Origin: Pomphorhynchus laevis
Taxonomy: Eukaryota; Acanthocephala; Palaeacanthocephala; Echinorhynchida; Pomphorhynchidae
Assembly (NCBI GenBank): GCA_012934845.2
Contig: WNNJ02003657.1
Span: forward strand, 93,902 to 157,901
DNA length: 64,000 bases
Direction: 5' to 3'
A program made the translations under genes and the position numbers. The notes under the pieces were generated by a model. The model was not told where the DNA came from. It did no database searches and worked only from the letters and a program-made list of their open reading frames with translations. This document shows positions 1 through 9,617 of this stretch, one piece after another (positions within the stretch are counted from its first letter, which is position 1; the number at the start of each line of letters is the position of its first letter).

Positions 1-870
1 AAAGAAAATTGGTATTCAATTTTCTTTCAAATATAAGAAATGCCAAGAGTATTTGGGAGTATTCTTACGCAAATTGTAGGAATCGGGAAGACTCAAACAG
101 CATAAACTGACTTTATGTTGTTTTGACTTTTGATTCTCATCAGTAGGGGGCTGCTGCACAACTGGATTAAATTGCAGCACCCCTAGACAGCTCAATAAGA
201 CCTAGTACACAACAATGTACTAGGAATTAACACTGGTGGGAGTATTCATCACGAATAATTTACTCATCTGGTCCTAACTAGTAGGATTTAAAAGCAATCT
301 TAAAGAGCGTTCTTAAGCCAAGCTCTTTCATTGTTGGTGGTTATGATATAAACAAATGGATTACTTTTCCCGCCAATTTATATTCTGATTAAAGGAATCC
401 GGAAGACTCAAACAGCATAAACTGACTCTATGCTGTTTCTACTTTTGAGTCTAATCAGTAGGGGACAAATCGGTGGTTAACAAATTCATCACGAAAGGTT
501 AATAATTTAACATTGACGTTAATACTAGTCTGTCTAATCTTATATTAAAGTACGAAATATGTGATCAGGCAGATGATATTGCTAGGATAATCCTGTTGCA
601 TTCGTATAATAAATTGGGAGAAATTGCATTCCTCTTTTATAATAAATTGGGAGAAATCGTTTGTCAGTCTATTTGTTAGACTGACAAACAGTAGGATTTA
701 AAAGTACTTTTATCGAGTCATACACCAAGCTCTGTCATTGCTAGTAGCGATGAAACAAATGACCTACTTTTCCTGCCAATTTCTATTCTGATTAAAGGAA
801 TCGGGAAGACTCAAACAGCATGAATTAACTATATGCTGTTTCGACTTTTTAGTCTCATCAGTAGGGGGCA
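1..870 (+). repeat. Direct repeats carrying a hairpin, three copies
   Basis: Three related segments lie at about 78-150, 393-466 and 794-868. Each has the core GGAATCGGGAAGACTCAAAC, then an inverted pair AACAGCAT...ATGCTGTT, then a mirrored GACTTTTGAGTC, and ends in CAGTAGGGG. Copies two and three are embedded in a longer direct repeat (about 283-466 and 688-868) starting GTAGGATTTAAAAG. The phrase TATAATAAATTGGGAGAAAT also occurs twice near 604-660. No coding potential was seen. The inverted core suggests a folded RNA or a transposon end; its function is unknown. Confidence 0.7.
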
Positions 871-1579
871 GCAGCCGCCTACTGATGATGCATTAATTGT
901 AAAATATATTATTGCTTTAAAAACTTGGAAAACTGAATCTATACTTTTCAATTGAGTCGGCACAGTCGAATTCTGAAGCTTATCGAATATCGGATATACA
1001 TTTATCAGCTAGGTTAATATTAGCTAAGTTATCAGGAAGTTAATCAATGCGCTTCAATATCTCACGCCATATCGAACTGTTTCTTTTGTGGTCGTGAGAG
1101 ACATCCTCAAAGTGCTGCGTATTTACGCGTGGTCAAAGATGCACTAACATTTTTCATTTTGCGGTTGTTCACCGGTCAGCTTTCGTTGTCTCTTCTTGCT
1201 CTGTTTAAATGTATTATGAAACTTCTGATCAATTTCTATTTTATCAATTTAATCTTATTATCAATTTCTATTGCTACTCTTTTCTTATGACACCACTGCC
1301 ATTTGTTCCATTGTGATATAATTCGCTTCACCTCAATTATTTTTTTAATTATTTTGCTTAGAGTTGTTTATATGGTTTTCATACAAAATCATTTTCACCT
1401 GTCGAATGCAATCCTTAAACATTAATCTGCATTTTCAAATATCAGTCAATAACTGATATCAATCAATCACTGATATAATAACTGATATAATCATATTTAA
1501 TATCACATATAATGACCGATATCCCATATATCAGTCAATCACTGATTTCTCTAGTAACATAGTTTACTATAGAAAATAG
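871..1579. other. AT-rich spacer with short ATATCAGT/ACTGATAT repeats
   Basis: No gene was recognised. From about 1440 to 1560 the motif ATATCAGTCAAT and its partner ACTGATAT recur several times in both orientations, giving small palindromes. The rest is plain AT-rich sequence. Confidence 0.5.
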
Positions 1580-1700
1580 ATGAAAGTAGGAGCACGGGAT
1601 TATAATCTTTTATTGATTGACATTACTGAATCTTGGTTGAATACTGACGTATCTGACATGGAGATAAGGATCTTCAGCTACTTTTGTCTAAAAGTAGCTG
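1580..1700 (+). pseudogene. LINE endonuclease scrap
   Basis: The reading frame begins with a stretch containing LLLIDITESWLNTDVSDMEI. The ESWL core with a following D-x-E matches the catalytic glutamate motif of the apurinic-type endonuclease of non-LTR retrotransposons. The similarity fades by about 1700, and only about 40 residues are recognisable. It is a truncated remnant and the lineage cannot be set. Confidence 0.5.
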
Positions 1701-1734
1701 GTGATGAACTAAATGCAATTGGTTCAGTGTTTTT

Positions 1735-2110
1735 CATCTTAAGGATGCATATATTCAAATTCCCTTACTTGAATGTGAAAGGAAATATACTGTGTTCGAA
1801 GCTGCAGGTTGACTTTACCAATGTCGTTGTATTCCCTTTGGATTAAAAAATGGTGTCGCTATTTTTCAACTTGCAATCGATAGTATCATCTGAACTGTAT
1901 ATGCTTACTTTGACTACGTTTTACTGATTGGACAAATTAGCCAATGATGCTAACCTTAAAGCCTTTTTCGTCAGTTGTAAACAAGTATAACCTCGAAATA
2001 AACAACCATAAATCAGTCATTCCCTTATAAATCGTAGTATTTTGTGCTTTTTCAACCCTTTTTGGAAAATATTTTATTTCTTATTATATTCAAGGAGTTA
2101 GACTCAGAAA
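1735..2110 (+). mobile_element. Fossil LTR-retroelement reverse transcriptase fragment (gypsy-like)
   Basis: Short translated pieces resemble the fingers and palm of a Ty3/gypsy-type reverse transcriptase, including a PFGLKNG motif typical of that group. The fragment is broken in several places and no LTRs, gag or integrase were seen nearby. It is an old, 5'- and 3'-truncated fossil that directly abuts a LINE endonuclease scrap on its left and a LINE body on its right. Confidence 0.55.
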
Positions 2111-2459
2111 TAGGGTTGTTCCTCAGCCCGGGGAAGTGCGAAGTTGTCACCTAAAATGAAGGCACTTACCGATTAATCGCTAATCACTACGCGGATGCAA
2201 GAGATTTGCCCCGGCTGATACAACGTTGCTTAAGGCGCCACTGGGGGTGATGCCGGTATCGACAACTCACTCAGTGACGCAGTTTTCGAAATTAACTGTG
2301 TGGGGAACCGCTTGACGAGGCTCAGCGCAAACTGTGCTTTCATTCCATTGCGAAACTGTATGAGTCTGACAAGGATCAGCTTTTTGTTGAGGTGCGCAAC
2401 ACTTGCTTTCAAAGCGGTTGGTTGCAATAATTCAACGTTCAAGTGCGGAGGCAGCTGTC

Positions 2460-2467
2460 AACAATTT
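2460..2467 (+). repeat. Target-site duplication, left
   Basis: AACAATTT immediately precedes the left terminal inverted repeat and is repeated exactly at 3628-3635 after the right one. Confidence 0.85.
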
Positions 2468-2522
2468 GGATCAGAGGTAGAATTTCCCCCCCTAGGCGAT
2501 CAGAGGTAAAATTTTCCCCCCT
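2468..2522 (+). repeat. Merlin left terminal repeat, doubled
   Basis: The terminal sequence occurs twice in the same orientation: 2468-2492 and again about 2498-2522 (GATCAGAGGTAAAATTTTCC). The doubled end could bind transposase twice or record a failed or nested insertion. Confidence 0.75.
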
Positions 2523-2589
2523 AGATCACTACGAACAGCTACTTTTTTTTCCTCCTAAACTATAAATAAAAAAAATTCAGATTTACCCC

Positions 2590-3473
2590 ATGGATAACCT
2601 AGATCACTACGAACAGCTAATAATTAGCTCAACACAGCAAGATTTTATAGACCACTTGTTTGATTCAAGGTATTTAGTTCGGTCTATGAAATGCATTATC
2701 TGTGATACTTATATGAAGCTTAGTCTTTATAAACGTTCTATTGATGGAGGAGGTGTTATAAGAATGGCTGCACAAACTTAAAAAAATACATTTCAATACG
2801 AAAGGGAAGTTTTTTTGATGGGTTTTCGATTGATATTAGAACTATTTTACGTGTGTTAATCAAGAAATGTGTGAAGCAGCCAACACACTCAATAATAGCC
2901 TCTAAAATTACATCGGATCGGACCATTAGAAAAATTTTTTATAAACTTAATAAGTTGATACCGGAAACTGATTTTAGTGAAGATAAACTTGGTGGCCCTG
3001 GAAAAATAGTGCAAATAGATGAAACCATGTTAAATTACAAGTGTAAGTCTCATCGTGGAAGATCTTACACAAACAGAACCGACGCTTTGTGTATTGTCGA
3101 GGTCGGGGATAAAATTGAAAGATCCTTTGCTAGAGTAATCGCGGATAAAGCACAAACCACTATTCTACCCATAATATCCTCACAAGTGCTTCCCCATTCG
3201 ACTATAATGACCGACGAGCACAAGTCGTATAGCAGATTAAATAAAAATGGATATGAACATAAGACAGTATGTCATAAATATAATTTTGTTGATAAAAATA
3301 CTGGTGCTCATACTCAGTCTGTGGAGTCCTTTAACGGCCAAATAAAAAACGAAATAAAGAAGCAGAAAGGGGTATTAACTACATATAGACCCAATTTCCT
3401 TAAAGAGTTTTGTTTATTTTATAACAATCGTGAGAAATATCAGTATATAATTTTTGATTTAATAAAAGTTTAA
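2590..3473 (+). pseudogene. Merlin transposase, DDE type, frame-broken near residue 63
   Basis: The N-terminal part (2590-2781) has CIICDTYMKL, a remnant of the zinc-ribbon-like CxxC region of this family. It runs into a stop, and a second frame (about 2781-3473) carries the rest, including KKYISIRKGSFF upstream of the methionine at 2853. The catalytic core is good: VQIDET (first D), IMTDEHKSY (second D) and SVESFNGQIKNE (E region), with the HRGR spacer motif. The enzyme would cut and paste the element through its inverted repeats. One frameshift near 2780 appears to be the main lesion, so this copy is probably not autonomous, though the 206-residue core is open. Confidence 0.85.
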
Positions 3474-3579
3474 TATGATTAACGATTTTTATTTATTTAT
3501 TTATTTTATTTATTTTTTTTTAATTTATTTATGTATTTATTTTTTATTTTTTATTTTTTTATTTTTTATTTTTTTATTC

Positions 3580-3627
3580 ATCAGAGGTAGAATTTTCCCC
3601 CCGGGGGGAAAATTCTACCTCTGATCC
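3580..3627 (-). repeat. Merlin right end: near-perfect terminal palindrome
   Basis: A forward copy of the terminal repeat (about 3580-3602) is followed at once by its reverse complement (3603-3627), making a palindrome of about 46 bp centred on CCCCCCGGGGGG. The second half is the true right terminus, bordering the target duplication. Confidence 0.8.
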
Positions 3628-3635
3628 AACAATTT
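3628..3635 (+). repeat. Target-site duplication, right
   Basis: AACAATTT directly follows the right terminal inverted repeat and matches 2460-2467 exactly. Confidence 0.85.
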
Positions 3636-4350
3636 TAACCACAATATCGCCATTTGGATTGTCTATATGTGGCACAGAAGAGTTGCTAAAGCTGCGCTAT
3701 TGTCTAGTTACCGAATTCATGATACCAGTACGAAATATCCAGATTGCAACGACGCTATTGGGATTTAGAGTGTTGAATTAGGATATGCTCTTCTATCGGA
3801 ATTCTTTTTGCAAAAACAATAGACAGCAATCTTCTATGAGGCGTTGCATAAACTCTTGATTGAAGAAGCAGAAGCACTAGAAAGTCGAGTAATGACAATC
3901 CAGTGCTTTTCTTGAAGATATTATGATTGCCTACGCCGCCACCTGCCTCGACGATCTATTCTGTCTCTGGTCGTTGCATTAGGGCTAGGTGTACAATGCA
4001 GTCATTCTTACGTGGTGCATGTGGTGAAACTGTAATGAAGGGAAGCCCACACACTGGATTGCCGGCGTCCCAAAGCTCATCATCTACGTCACTCGGAAAC
4101 AAATCTGCTCCTTTGTATTGCGATCCATGCCCGCTAATGTTACCTCAAAACTGGAGCCTACAGGCCTTTCGCGAAACTATGACAAGAGACCGGACGGCGC
4201 TACGTTTTTTCCCTGGGATGCCGGCCGTATTTTGGTATGTGATTTTATATTCCCAAATACGCTGGCATCCAAATACCAGTTAGATGCCGTCTCGCAATCT
4301 AAATGTACGTGTATCAAACTGTCCACTATCCAAATAAAAACAAAATAAAT

Positions 4351-4959
4351 AAAATATTAAATATATTATGATATTAACTTACCAGATTAGCAAAGGTGGG
4401 TCATATTTATTCCAATATGACCCATTGACTTTCGGCGTTATCAATATAAAATACAATCTATTTTTGTTTAAAGAAAACTTGTAAATTATTATTTTTGATC
4501 TTTGTTAAAAATAAAATAATCTTTATTAAAATTTTACTATTTTATAAAATTGCATATGTTTAGTTCGAAAAACTGTTACAATCAATGAACCCACTTCTGT
4601 CTGGTAATACGAAATCACAGAGTATTTTTAATGTTTTTAATCTTTTTTTAGTAAAAACCTTGATGAAGACATGCCTTCCGACTTAGATAAAAATTGTGGT
4701 AACCTGCCTTTTTTGATTAATAGAATTACTATCTATACTTTTAGAACTAAATCATATTGTTGAGCCTATAGATGACATCCAGAACACAATTCAAAATGAT
4801 AGTATCCTTTATGTTTGTTTCGCTAAGAAACCTTTAAAAATTAAAATTCAAAGTAAAAACATCAATAATGATATATATAATCGTATAATATATATATCTA
4901 TATATATTAAAACCATCAACTTAATAATAGTTACTATAGCGATCAATTGTGAAAGAATC
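4351..4959. other. AT-rich spacer
   Basis: Very AT-rich with a TA-repeat stretch near 4868-4910. A short + strand frame near 4660-4740 is protein-like but too short to assign. No gene recognised. Confidence 0.4.
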
Positions 4960-5400
4960 AAAAATAAAAGCCACATGTAAAACATCACACTGACTCATCT
5001 TAGCGACCTCCAATTAGCGCCGGCATAAACTGGTTCCTCGTATTCTTACTCACTGCGCCCATGACTCATTGATATGAGATTCCGCAAGGACGATGGATTG
5101 CATATCGTGGCGCGCAAATGCAGCGCGATTACACCCCGATGTGTTCGAAAGCTCTCCGATGCAATATCGTTATTTTCGAATTTCATCTGTTTTCAAAGTC
5201 TCATGTTTTCGTGGATTCTTAGTTGCTATCTTTTGGAGTAGTACGTTGCATTCTTTGTCGTTTCTACCGTACAATAAGCCCGCTCGACTTCTCCGATTCT
5301 CAAAGTGACACGAATCTTGCTTTGCAAGATTTGGTGGTGTATCCTCGATAAATTTAAGATCAAATACTTGGAGCAATCGATAAATGATAGGTATGAATAG
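4960..5400 (-). mobile_element. 3' end fragment of R2-like LINE family, copy 1
   Basis: This minus-strand segment matches the start of the next element (5505-5900) closely: both share ATTCCGCAAGGACGATGGAT and the same flanking order, ending in a GTAAAATATCACACTG-like tail. The reading frame at 5170-5376 is the extreme C-terminus of the same protein. Copy 1 is a strongly 5'-truncated insertion lying just beyond the tail of copy 2, in the same orientation. Confidence 0.7.
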
Positions 5401-5504
5401 GTTAAAATTTACTGAATCTGCGATTTGTAAACATCTTGAGATACTGAGTAGGTAAACTCCCTCTTCTTAGTCTTCCAAATAGAAGGTTCATAAAAATCAA
5501 ACAT

Positions 5505-8490
5505 ACACACCACAGGTAAAATATCACACTGCTTCATTTCAGCTACCTCCTATTCGCGCCAGGCATAAGATGACTCATCAAATCCTCCTATGCACCCTCT
5601 ATTGGTTTGTATGAGATTCCGCAAGGACGATGGATTGTAGATCGTAGAGCGTGGATGTAGCGCTAATACATATGTGCGAGAAGAACTTCGATGCGTTATC
5701 GTAGTTTTCGAATTTTTATCCGCGTACAAAGTTCTGTGTTTCCGAGACTTTTCAGCTGCATTCTTTTGGAATAATGATTTGCATTCTGTACTGTTTCCAC
5801 GGTAACATGAGAGGGTAACAGGAATAAAATAAGCCCGCTCGACTTATTCAATTCTCTCAAGATAGTAGCTCCTTTTTCGCGACGAGTGAAATTCAAAGCA
5901 GAAACTTATACTTTGTAAGGTATTTGACTGGGCGTAGGCTTAAAAACGCACATGTCAAGGAAAGTACGCTCTGTCTTGTCTCCATATAAACAGGAACACA
6001 CAATGTCGAGTCTTGCATTTCTATTAGTTGTTGTAGCGCTGTTGTTGAAGCAAACCTCCAAATTAATTGAGCCCAGATTCTATTCAATTTGAACATTGTT
6101 TCAGATTTTGGGGATATTTTGTGCATGGAGATCACGCACCATGCGTGGCTTATCGAAGGGAGTCCTTCATGAAGACAAGAAAATACGTGCGGAAGAGTAT
6201 TCAAGGTACCACACTGACACATTGTTGGAGCATCTAGGGGTTCCGCACCATACCTGACTATCATTACATCACGAAACTCGTAATTACTTAGTCTTGTTTT
6301 TGTGTGGGTGTAACTGTTGGCTATGAGGAGGCTCCCTTTAGTGATGCTCGATTGAGTTAACCATAACTTGGTCTATTCTTTGAAGGAGCTCTGAACGCTC
6401 TTTAATTTCGATTCTATGGCGCTTTGAACGTGTTTGCCTGCATATTGCTTCCTCTGTTCTTATTAACTCCACGTCACTGACAGCATTTAAACAGCCCACA
6501 TATTTGAATGGATGCATTTTATTCAAAGTCACTGCTGCTGGTGGCATCTCTTACGCCAGCATCGCCATTTAGAAGGCTTGGTCTATTCACGTGCCAGCGC
6601 GTATCATCAATATATAATTCCGTGCCGAACAGTCTTCGAAGCATAGATCGTATCAAAGATACAACCCGGCAAAACAATCGGGCGAACATCTACATGATCT
6701 CTGTAGGTATGTCTAATTATGCTGGATTGACCACATCAATAATGTTTATGCTATCTTAACATCTGACTGATCGACTTCAGACATACCAGTGATAAAATTT
6801 ACCAAATTATTGACTGCTCCTTAAATGTATCTCTCAATATATTCTTGCTACCAATAGGTGATTCCAAGACTGATAGACCTTCATTTGTGGTGAGAATAGA
6901 GAGAATTATGGCCTCGTTATGGATTCTGCACTTAGAACCCATAACGAGGACCATGTGTTTGCAAAATCCAATATGTATCCAACACGTCCTCAGGACTGCC
7001 AACCAGGTTAATGTCGTTCGCTTACCACAAGTGCCGTACTGAAGGAGACTTTTCACTGGTACTCAAAATTAGCAGAATTGTGACTTCAAATGAAAAAAAT
7101 AAGCTATAGAAAAACATTTCCATATATGAAGCCCTCTCTCGGTAAATTTCGTTCGTTGAAGATGCATATTGGGCAGAGGTGTTTACATAGTTGGACAAAC
7201 TTTCAATATAATAGTCAACGCTGTCTTCCGATTCGCACTGATAAAGGTATTATCTACATCGATTGTTAGAAGTTTGGATTGAGGGTCATAATATAGATAA
7301 TTGCGTAGAGTCTGGAAGACCTGCACCCTGACATGCCCAGTGTTGCAGTGTATCCCACATACACGCTGGAGCTGAGGTCGAGCAATATCAAGGATTAACT
7401 TGGACATTATTCGTCGATGAGCCTGCTTACGATTTACACAATTATGGAATTATTAGACACTCGTTCCCTGGAAATGACAGATCAAAAGCTGCATACGCAT
7501 TGGCCAAAAATCGGTGATCATGTGGTTCATTGATCTGGAGTCCGAACCGGAGGGTATACTACTACATTTTACTCGCTTAGCAAAATATATAATTGGCGAG
7601 GAATCAATATTGTTGAATGTTACTGGATAAAAGTTCAGCGCATTGTGAATGGATTCTCTAATGATTAATTAACACACAGTTTATCTCCATCATTTAGATG
7701 CATATCAATGAGTCTTACGGATTTGCCGGAAACATCCTCGTCAAAATTCATTGATTTTCTACAGACATTATTTGACTCAATTAGTTTCATGGCAGCAGTT
7801 ATTTTCACTCCTAGTACGAGTCGTATGAACGCTTTTGATAGGTTGTCATTCGAATTGGGATTATTCCTTTGTATGTAAAGATGTTGCTGAAATCATGTTT
7901 CTTCAAGCAGACTATTGGCACTTTATTACTAGAGGTTAATGCGTTTTGATAAAATTGCTTTCAGTTGTTGGTGATTTGTTAATGCGTTGCAGTATCAACT
8001 GACTCATCACGATAGCAGACATGAGAGAAGTGGAGTATGAGGCAGCGTTCCTATATATCCTAGCAAGTTCATTGATGAATAAATTAGATTCCGTGCATTT
8101 AGGTAATCGAAAGAGGTTAAATTTCCAATTAATGACCTCAAATAAAGCTAAAGCTATTGGCAAATCATCCTGATCCAATTTAATGTATGATTTGGGAACA
8201 TGAATGAATTCTTGTCGACTAATAGGGTCCGGCTGAGCGCTTTGTGGTATATCCGTTAAGACAACTTCAAAGTGCACTGTTCTAGGATCCTCAGTAGTTT
8301 GTATATAAGTGCAAATGTGATCTGTGAATCGGAAGTTAATATAGGGCGATTTCTGCAGTTTGACGTCAGGCAATTGAAGCATGATCTCTTGTCTCTTACG
8401 CATCGACATCTCTTACATGCAGCGGCTTGTCCGTTACAGTTGCTGCAACGATTATTCGTAGCTGATTTTCTAGGAGGCATTTGACCAGAT
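5505..8490 (-). mobile_element. Degenerate LINE with Cys-rich N-terminus, RT and REL-like C-terminus, copy 2
   Basis: Read on the minus strand, the parts come in order. 8480-8330: a cysteine cluster NRCSNCNGQAAACKRCRC and NCLTSNC. 8409-7936: a conserved leader with EVINWKFNLFRLPK and NELARIYR. 7407-7183: RT palm with VCGIHC and LLTIDVDNTF (an NAFN-like active region). 7056-6799: SVLESPIGSKN, the segment after the RT. 6264-5893: a knuckle CQCG...HVFSC followed, in another frame, by RLDI and ERTFLDMCVF. Cysteine knuckle followed by a D...D motif is the layout of R2/NeSL/Hero LINEs, whose restriction-like endonuclease nicks target DNA. Several frameshifts and stops make this copy inactive. The family is one I recognise from invertebrate genomes; its clade name is uncertain. 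Confidence 0.65.
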
Positions 8491-9546
8491 TTTAGATCAG
8501 ACTATTTTTGTCGTTGTATAGATTTATTGTAAGAGATGATGTTTGTAGATTTATTGTATAGTATACTTTTTAAACTAAGAATATTCAGTCATTTTATATG
8601 ACTGAATATTCAGTCAGATAAATAAATGATTTTTGTCTTTAAGTTTGTCATTGCATTCAACGATAACCTGAGAGTTCCGATATCTTCACATACACCGCTG
8701 GACCGTGACGAGTAGAACGCGAACTTCGGATGCACATCGAGATGCATGGTGCAAACTGCAGTCCAATTTTTGCCCGGAGCCTCGATATTTAATTAGCATA
8801 TGTCAACTTTTTCTTTGTTGCAACTTTCTGTGTTATTATTTTGATGACCACAGCCCCCCCCGCCAACTTGTCTGAAACGCCAATTAAAGAGAGTATAATA
8901 GGAATAAAACTCGCTCGTTCAACCAACGACACTCGCTCTCGGTATTTCGAATTTTTTCATTGCTCGTGATACTTGAAAGATGCTAAAGTAGATTTCGAGA
9001 GTTTGTACCGAGCGAAAACGTTGAACACGCGGGTATCGAATAAAGCTCGCTCCTAGCAATCCCCTTAAAATCCACAACACGAAATATCGAGGCAAGCCCA
9101 GAATCGATAGTGGTTGTAGAAAATATTGTATCATGTACAGGCTTTGATTATTAGAAATAATTAAGTATTAATTTAATAATATTAAATTAACTTAATTAAA
9201 TATTAAGTTAAAGATAATTTTGAAAGCTGAAATTTAAAACTAAAATTGCCATGTTTAGTTTTTTACCTTCGATGCAAAATCTTCATACGTAATAAAACGT
9301 TTTAAAAAACATGTAAACCTCTAATTTACAAGTTTACATGATATTTTATTGTATTTTTATCAAACTTAATATTTAGTCATCGAACTGTATGCATATATTA
9401 TATTAATTAAATTATAAAAGTATTTATTAAATTCCCTTATGAAATTTTTAAAATTTGTTTTTAATATTTATTTTCTGATTTATTATAATGTTTTCTTTAT
9501 ATCGTGTTCATATCTTAAAAACAATAACGCGATTGAAATTCAAAAG
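8491..9546. other. Intergenic or 5' NOP2 intron, unassigned
   Basis: A small hairpin ATTCAGTCAT/ATGACTGAAT lies near 8588-8612. Between about 8650 and 9130 base composition is more balanced, suggesting an old insertion, but no protein similarity was recognised. 9135-9546 is AT-rich. The missing N-terminal exons of NOP2 should lie here or farther upstream; none could be identified. Confidence 0.4.
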
Positions 9547-9617
9547 ATACAAGATCGGATGAATGACTTAATCGATATGGTCCATAATTGGTCAACGACG
9601 AAATCAAAAGCGCAATT
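9547..9617 (+). CDS. NOP2: NOP2 exon a
   Basis: Encodes [15 protein letters not shown] and a linker up to AQ plus two bases of a Leu codon. The left edge is uncertain: the only AG before the conserved helix is at 9545-9546, and upstream sequence translates to intron-like hydrophobic residues. Donor GTGTGC at 9618. Confidence 0.6.

Larger units (their letters stand above)
2468..3627 (+). mobile_element. Merlin (IS1016-like) DNA transposon, 1160 bp, nested in a LINE
   Basis: The element has about 25-bp terminal inverted repeats starting GGATCAGAGGTAGAATTT and ending in its complement. It is flanked by an exact 8-bp direct duplication AACAATTT at 2460-2467 and 3628-3635, the 8-9 bp target duplication known for Merlin. 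Inside is a DDE-type transposase related to IS1016/ISXO2. Before the right end is a T-rich tract (about 3485-3580). The insertion lies within a LINE, so it is younger than that LINE. Confidence 0.88.
2110..4350 (+). mobile_element. Degenerate LINE 3' half with RPDG-type C-terminal domain, split by Merlin
   Basis: Two LINE blocks flank the Merlin insertion. Left (about 2110-2467): a GLFLSPGKCEV-like piece resembles the post-active-site region of a reverse transcriptase, and a later frame (2300-2460) shows PLRNCMSLTRISFLLR, typical of the thumb region of EN-less LINE-like proteins. Right (3636-4350): a frame at 4118-4348 reads LEPTGLSRN...KRPDGATFFPW...NTLASKYQ, a domain I associate with the C-terminus of RT proteins in invertebrates; its RPD core recalls the restriction-like endonuclease of R2-group LINEs. 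Stops and frame changes are frequent, so it is dead. Naming it an R2-group relative is inference. Confidence 0.55.

Noticed and set aside
9439-9546. Extension of NOP2 exon a upstream to an ATG at 9439
   Set aside because: The added residues are Phe/Tyr/Ile-rich translation of a T-rich tract, unlike the acidic and lysine-rich N-terminus of NOP2 proteins.
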